Assembly (NCBI GenBank): GCA_028554755.1
Contig: JAPTOF010000014.1
Coordinates: 7,688,001 to 7,752,000, forward strand
DNA from: Cordia subcordata
Lineage: Eukaryota > Streptophyta > Magnoliopsida > Boraginales > Cordiaceae
DNA: 64,000 nt
Reading direction: 5' to 3'
Shown here: in pieces, positions 58,855 through 64,000 of the stretch
How positions within the stretch are numbered: the first letter of the stretch is position 1
Layout: every line of letters begins with the position of its first letter
Notes under the pieces: model-generated
The model's input: only the letters and a program-made list of their open reading frames with translations
The model's database searches: none
What the model was told of the DNA's origin: nothing
Program-made: the position numbers and the translations under genes

Positions 58855-60423
58855 TTGTATGAGTCCTAGATTATACAGCTGAGCTTTTGTAATACATGTA
58901 CAATAACTATGAGGAAAATTGAAAGAAAAAGAAAATAGAAGATTTCTCATCTTTTTAACTATTCCTCTATACTTGTGTGTGTGCAATTAATTTTTTTGTA
59001 CTCTTTGACCTTTACAGAAAGAATGAAGGTGACATTTTTCTTGACTTTGAGAGGTCGTCATCCATGGCCACTAGCCTTCGACGCTTGTACTTTGTGGAAT
59101 TTTTCAACTGAGTGAGAATCCTGTTTTAAGATTTAACGGCAAAATTTACTATTTTGAATTGTTCATATTATTTAATTACATTAATAATTTATGATTGTTA
59201 AATTTTGTTTCTGATATCACAATCTATATGTATGTGTATATGTACAAGTTAAATCCAAAGAATTTTAAAGAAGGTGTCACATCAGTATTCATCTATTTGT
59301 TTAATTCATTATAAATTTTATTTTTAATATTATTACATTATTATAAATATATCAGTGTTTAAGTACATTTATGCATCACTTTTTAATCTCATTATTGCAA
59401 TGAAATTATAAGATATTTAATTATATTTATACATTACTTATATATTTTTTAATGAGTTTAAAATAATAAAGTAAACAAAATTTATTAATTTAATTAATTT
59501 ATACATCATATTTTAATTAAAAATAAAAATTAGAATAAAAAGCATTAGAATTAATTTTTATAAATATTTAAAAATAATTAAAAATACACAAAAATTTAAA
59601 AATAATAAAAAATTATATTTATAAATATTTAACGGATTAAAAAACACGGAGAATTTGAATAAATTGGTGCAAAATCCGAGACATGAAAGCATTAGTAATT
59701 ACTAATGAACCAATGCGGCAAGATGAAACTGGGAATTTGGACACCTGGCATGTATTGGCAGGCTTGATATGCAACGAACAATCTTAAAAAACTATAATAA
59801 CGCGTTGTGTAAAAGCTAATATTAATTATGGTTTGTGAACTGATACTCAAAAGAATGTCTCTATATGTTATCATATTTTACCAACTGATTGGTATTCAAT
59901 ATAATATATAATAAAAGATTTGACCTTTGATACCCTAAATAAATCTGCCCATGCCCTGCTTACATTATCAAGGAAAAAAGAAAAAAGAAAAAGAAAAAGA
60001 AAAAAAGTCGTCTGCATGATGTGCATATCCAAAAGTCGTCCGCCTGATCTGAATGTCAAGATCACTCCGTACATTTCATATCACAGCATCATATCAGTTA
60101 TGGCTTTGTTTAATTTCCGCAAAAGCCAAATATCTAAGTATAGTGGTAATTTATTTCGACGAAATATTCATATTTGACCAAGCACGTGAGCCGGGCTTTT
60201 CGTGCTTTCTTCCCGGCTTCTTGTTGAGCTGTTGAGGGATAACGTTGTTGTTGGGCTTTCCAACTGGTGGTGGCCGGTGAGATTCCGGGGGCTGGAGTTT
60301 GGCAGGGAGCGTGCGGTTGCTGGTTCCAGCCTTCAGGCTACTACTTCCTTGTGTTTGTAGAAGTTGGCTCGACTGGATTGGCTTGTGTTTTGGACTTTTT
60401 TTGTGTTTCTCCTGTTGTTTTTA
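58695..60423. other. 3' flank of RIT1 and intergenic DNA
   Basis: A (TA)n microsatellite lies at about 58819-58851. A frame at 58728-58808 beginning VSGKLSKIVKKITTLDF could be an alternative last exon if the CAG-GTCTTT donor at 58651 were used, but the read-through end fits the family better. The stretch 59150-59640 is extremely AT-rich. The GC-richer patch 60180-60420 has no gene that I can support. Confidence 0.4.
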
Positions 60424-60628
60424 GGGTACGTTTGAATTGATTTTTTTTAAAAATATTTTTTTGATAATTTTTGAAAAATAATTTTTTTTAAGAAGTTGAA
60501 AATTTTGATTTTTTTAAAAAATCGTATTTTTTTGGAAGCCAAATCAAATATTTATTACAATTTTAATCTAACTTTTTTAGGGGAAAAAAAAGTTTTTTTT
60601 TGAAAAAAAAATTAATCTAAACAAGCCC
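60424..60628. mobile_element. Tourist-like MITE, 205 bp
   Basis: TIRs GGGTACGTTTGAATTGATTT and AATTAATCTAAACAAGCCC are flanked by TTA at 60421-60423 and 60629-60631. The A/T-run interior is as in the other copies of the family. Confidence 0.82.
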
Positions 60629-60631
60629 TTA

Positions 60632-61872
60632 GTTGTTCGCAATTTTGGTACTTAGTGTTGGTTTACTAGTCCAATTGTCATTCTCTCCCTTCTTTTTTTT
60701 TTAACTTCAATGGAGGCCAAAAGCCTATTATAACATACATATAGCGAGAATTGATTCTTGGACCTAAAAACACTAAAGGTGAAAGACATATCACTTGACC
60801 GCAAATTATACTATACACCTAAAGTATGGTATATTCAAATGTGCATGGTATACCTCCGAATAAATCTCACAACCTAACTCTCAGATCAACGTAAAATTTA
60901 ACGAATTCACCCTTTTCACACCGACGAGCACATCACAACAATTCGATTGTCGATTAGACACTGATACCACCTCCGACAGCGAGCTTCTGTGAACAAACCA
61001 TTCACATGTTATGAACATATTATTTTCAGTCCCTTACTTGACCAATAGGTCTTTGGTTTTTTTTTTTTTTCAACAGTCTCATAAATGTCTTTTATTAATA
61101 TTAAAATTTCTAGACTTTGATCAATAAAATAAAATAAAATCTGCACCTCCTGGAGTGCGATTAGCCGCGTCAGTGCATTGAATTCGCAGCAAGCAACCAA
61201 AAAAAATATCACATTCATCTTTGACCGCCCCCAAAAAAATCACGTTCATCTTCTCATGGATTATACCATATATAAAATAAATAAATACAAATTTCATATC
61301 ATTTTCTTCCAAAGATTGGTTTTATTAATTATGTCACATAAAAGCAGTATCTATTTTTATTTCTATCTTTCAATATTATTACAACATGTGCAATTTTGAA
61401 TTTAACCTTATTTTGCAAAAAAAAAAAAAAATTAACATACATATATGGTATAGAATATACTCTTTCTATTTTACAATAAAATCTATTTACTATCATTGTT
61501 CAATATGATTTACAACTTTTAATTTTTCTTTTAACTTTTAACATTAAAATATAAAATATAATATTATTTGAAATATAATATTTTATAAAATTTAAATTAT
61601 AAAATTAGTAAAATTAATATTGAACCCCCATACATCACACGGGAAGAATGCTAATAAGTATAGTGTCAGTTATCGAGGTGAATTATAAAATCGTCCACTT
61701 GCCATGCCCCTCCAAAGACCCCACCCTCCGCCTGCATCTGCGCGTATAATTATATTCACATCCACTTTCATTGATTATATATATACATATATATACATAT
61801 ACACGCACACATGTATATGTATATATGTGTGTGCCCTTCCCTCCATAGTCATTATCCCGAAAGTCAAAAAAC
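60632..61872. other. Intergenic DNA upstream of the RING-H2 gene
   Basis: AT-rich with homopolymer runs (T at 61058-61070, A at 61417-61430). A TA/CA-rich microsatellite at about 61775-61835 contains several TATATA tracts 40-100 bp before the start codon and may double as the TATA region of the RING gene. Confidence 0.45.
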
Positions 61873-62214
61873 ATGTCACGACTAAACCTTGATGAACTTT
61901 GCGACCTGGACATGGCTTTGACCATGGTGGATAATTCAAGCCATGGTGGTGTTGCTACGACCTCCAAGATGTCCGATTCAGACACCATGTCCTCCATCAC
62001 AAACGAGATTAAACAATTGCCTGAGGTTAATGCAACTGGTGGTGTTTGTTCTGTTTGCATGGAAGGTTTCCGATCAGCAAGTGGTGAAAGTGGTAAGCAA
62101 GTCCCATGTGGCCACGTCTTCCATTCCACTTGTATTGCAAACTGGCTCTCTCTCCATAACTCTTGCCCTCTATGCCGATCCTCTGTCAAGTCCATTACCA
62201 AGGTCCGTCAATAA
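61873..62214 (+). CDS. RING-H2 finger E3 ubiquitin ligase, small, single exon
   Basis: A 113-residue intronless protein. The first 50 residues are acidic and Ser/Thr/Met-rich without a membrane segment. A RING-H2 domain fills 59-101: metal ligands C59, C62, C79, H81, H84, C87, C98 and C101 (CSVC..PCGHVFHSTCIANWL..CPLC). The Trp of the E2-binding groove is present (W91) in the usual WLxxHxxCPLC pattern. Such proteins pass ubiquitin from an E2 to a substrate; substrate and compartment are unknown. There is no ATL-type transmembrane helix or GLD motif, so it is closer to soluble RZFP/RHC-like members. It might be a truncated copy of a longer family member, since it is short and sits in repeat-rich DNA, but the frame is intact. 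Confidence 0.85.
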   Translation: MSRLNLDELCDLDMALTMVDNSSHGGVATTSKMSDSDTMSSITNEIKQLPEVNATGGVCSVCMEGFRSASGESGKQVPCGHVFHSTCIANWLSLHNSCPLCRSSVKSITKVRQ

Positions 62215-62354
62215 ATTCTAAGGCGAATCGAGACGTGACTGCTACGAGTCTGAAAAGATTACTCTTTCTAAACTCGCGAGGCTCTAAAACCATGATACAT
62301 AAAACAAAAATTGATATGAATCTTTCAAGAATTCTGAAGGCTCGCGACAGTCAC

Positions 62355-62484
62355 GGTCTCGGGTTCGCCTTGGTGGATTTGGGGTGTGACAGTGTGGATG
62401 GCTCGTAATTTCTTTTTTTAGTTTGAAGGGCGGTCCCGGATTCACTTTGGCGGATTTGGGGTGTAACAGTGTGGATGGCTCGTA
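62355..62484. repeat. Direct repeat, two copies of about 53 bp, 77 bp apart
   Basis: GGTCTCGGGTTCGCCTTGG and GGTCCCGGATTCACTTTGG start the copies at 62355 and 62432. Both go on GGATTTGGGGTGT(G/A)ACAGTG and end TGGATGGCTCGTA. They lie in the 3' flank of the RING-H2 gene and look like a transposon terminal fragment duplicated in place. Confidence 0.8.
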
Positions 62485-64000
62485 TTTTTTTTCCAGTTAA
62501 AAGGAAGGTCTGACGGATAAAGACATACAATCGAAATGGTTAGACAACCGGATCCCGAGCGAGAAGGGAGGAGAGGAAAAAAAAGAAAGAAAGAAAAGAG
62601 TTGAGTTTTAAAGCCTTGTGATAGTTCTTTGAATGTTTGTTATTAAGTTTAGAATTATTTGTATTAATTGTTCTTCTTCATATGAGATTTACAGCCTTGG
62701 GATCATTTCAAACAAAACCTTAGCCGCTGAAGGCATGAGGTTTTGGCATCTGTATATTATCTGCAAATTAGCGAATAGTGGATAAAAACATTGTGATATT
62801 TCTTGTTCAAATTGTGGGCTTATCTGCTGGTACGACAATCTGCTGTGAAGTTAGACTAATTGATGTAAACGGCCCTTGGCATGATCGCCCTTTTTTTTTT
62901 TTTTTTTGGTGTGGGTCTGAGGTCCTTGGCATCGAAAAGTTGCGATTAGGTAGGGCCACGTGGTATATATAAATTCCATAAAAATTTTTATCAGCTACGT
63001 ATAAGACATCTTTGTTTTATCCACGTCTTTAATTAGAGGAGAATTCGACTTAACTGGTGCACTGTATAAGAGACGTATTATACGCCTAAAATTTGTCAGT
63101 TGGTGATGGTTTTTGCCAGTTAAATTTCTTTGTCACCAAAAAAAATAAATCTTTTATTAGAGAAGAAGAAAATTAACTGAAGGATCCAAGTCTAAAGTAA
63201 CAGATCAGTCTGTTTATTTTGCATAATTATGAGGAATATGCCTGAAAATTATTCAGGTACCCGTCAAAATGCGTGATCCTAGTAGACTAGAACAGAGATA
63301 TGATCCCTGTCACAGGTTTTGTAAGATTAAATTTTTTTCTTCAAGTTTGACTATTTCTACGATTTTGGAAAGTTTTCTGTGCTTTTCTTTGTTGGGGTGT
63401 GTGTGTTTTTTCTAATTCATCTTTCGTTTTGAACAAGGAGCAATTATTACGATTTATACATGTTATGTTTCAGACGGAATACTTTTATTAGTTATTTCTA
63501 ATAGTTTTTTTTATTTTTTCCTTAAATTTAAGTAATTTGAGTTATTTTCTTATAATTTAGGATCTCCTATTTTCAGTTCTATTCCAACAGCTCTTCTATT
63601 TTTTATCAAACTTTCAATTTAAGGAATCCCTATTTTAGTTTTACTCCAACAGCTATCCTATTTTAAAATATTACAGTCTTAAACCTATGGAGAATAGGGG
63701 ATGGGATTTGGGTTTTGGCTTTAGGGGATGAAAAAAAATCCTATATATGGGTGTTTTGTTTTTGTGTTTTGAAAAAATTCAAATTTTGGGGAATGAGATA
63801 GGAGAGTTATTGGAGTACATTAGCACCAATTACTCTCCTAAATATGAGGTTTTTTTATGTTTAGGGTTGCTGTTAAAGTAAGCCTTAGCACCTGATAGGA
63901 TATTTTTATGAAATTATGTTGATTTCCATCTTATTGGCTAAATGACTCTTGCTAAGTTTCATAATTGAAAGTACTCTTCCTACAGTCGTAGTTATTGAGT
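62485..64000. other. Intergenic DNA to the window end
   Basis: A T run lies at 62891-62907. At 63560-63900, motifs TTCCAACAGCTCTTCTATTTT, TACTCCAACAGCTATCC and, facing them, GAGAGTTATTGGAGT recall a common dicot MITE with CTCCAACAGCTC ends, but its borders are not clear. No gene is seen. Confidence 0.4.

Overview
The window is nuclear DNA of a dicot-type flowering plant. It is AT-rich, its genes are split by many GT-AG introns, and its intergenic DNA holds copia remnants, MITEs, foldback repeats and microsatellites. I cannot name the species from sequence alone.

From 1 to about 30.7 kb the window is mostly repeats. MITEs lie at 0.49 and 7.37 kb and a decayed 4.0-kb Ty1/copia element at 7.74-11.74 kb. 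A small four-exon gene (13.08-14.69 kb), assembled here from splice sites, encodes a 103-residue protein I do not recognise. A 1.15-kb foldback element follows at 16.05 kb. The most striking structure is a 7.75-kb inverted duplication at about 18.39-26.15 kb. Each arm carries the same broken gene-like unit reading inward, and the left arm alone holds a 1.32-kb solo LTR.

From 30.7 to 58.7 kb lie four housekeeping genes. (1) An intronless SpoU/TrmH-family organellar rRNA 2'-O-ribose methyltransferase (+). (2) A 14-exon ceramide glucosyltransferase (+), 520 residues, which makes glucosylceramide. (3) A five-exon tail-less cytochrome b5-like protein (-) with an N-terminal membrane anchor. (4) A Rit1-type initiator tRNA phosphoribosyltransferase (+) of seven recognised exons. 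As I recall, genes 1 and 2 are also neighbours in Arabidopsis (At2g19870/At2g19880), which suggests old microsynteny. A single-exon RING-H2 E3 ligase gene (+) lies at 61.9 kb.

The genes do not form a pathway. They are independent units: two for RNA modification, one for sphingolipid synthesis, one for electron transfer and one for ubiquitination. TEs have entered their introns and spacers, including nested MITEs in intron 1 of the ceramide glucosyltransferase gene. Exon coordinates given in the evidence fields were worked out by hand from splice consensus, reading phase and family conservation.
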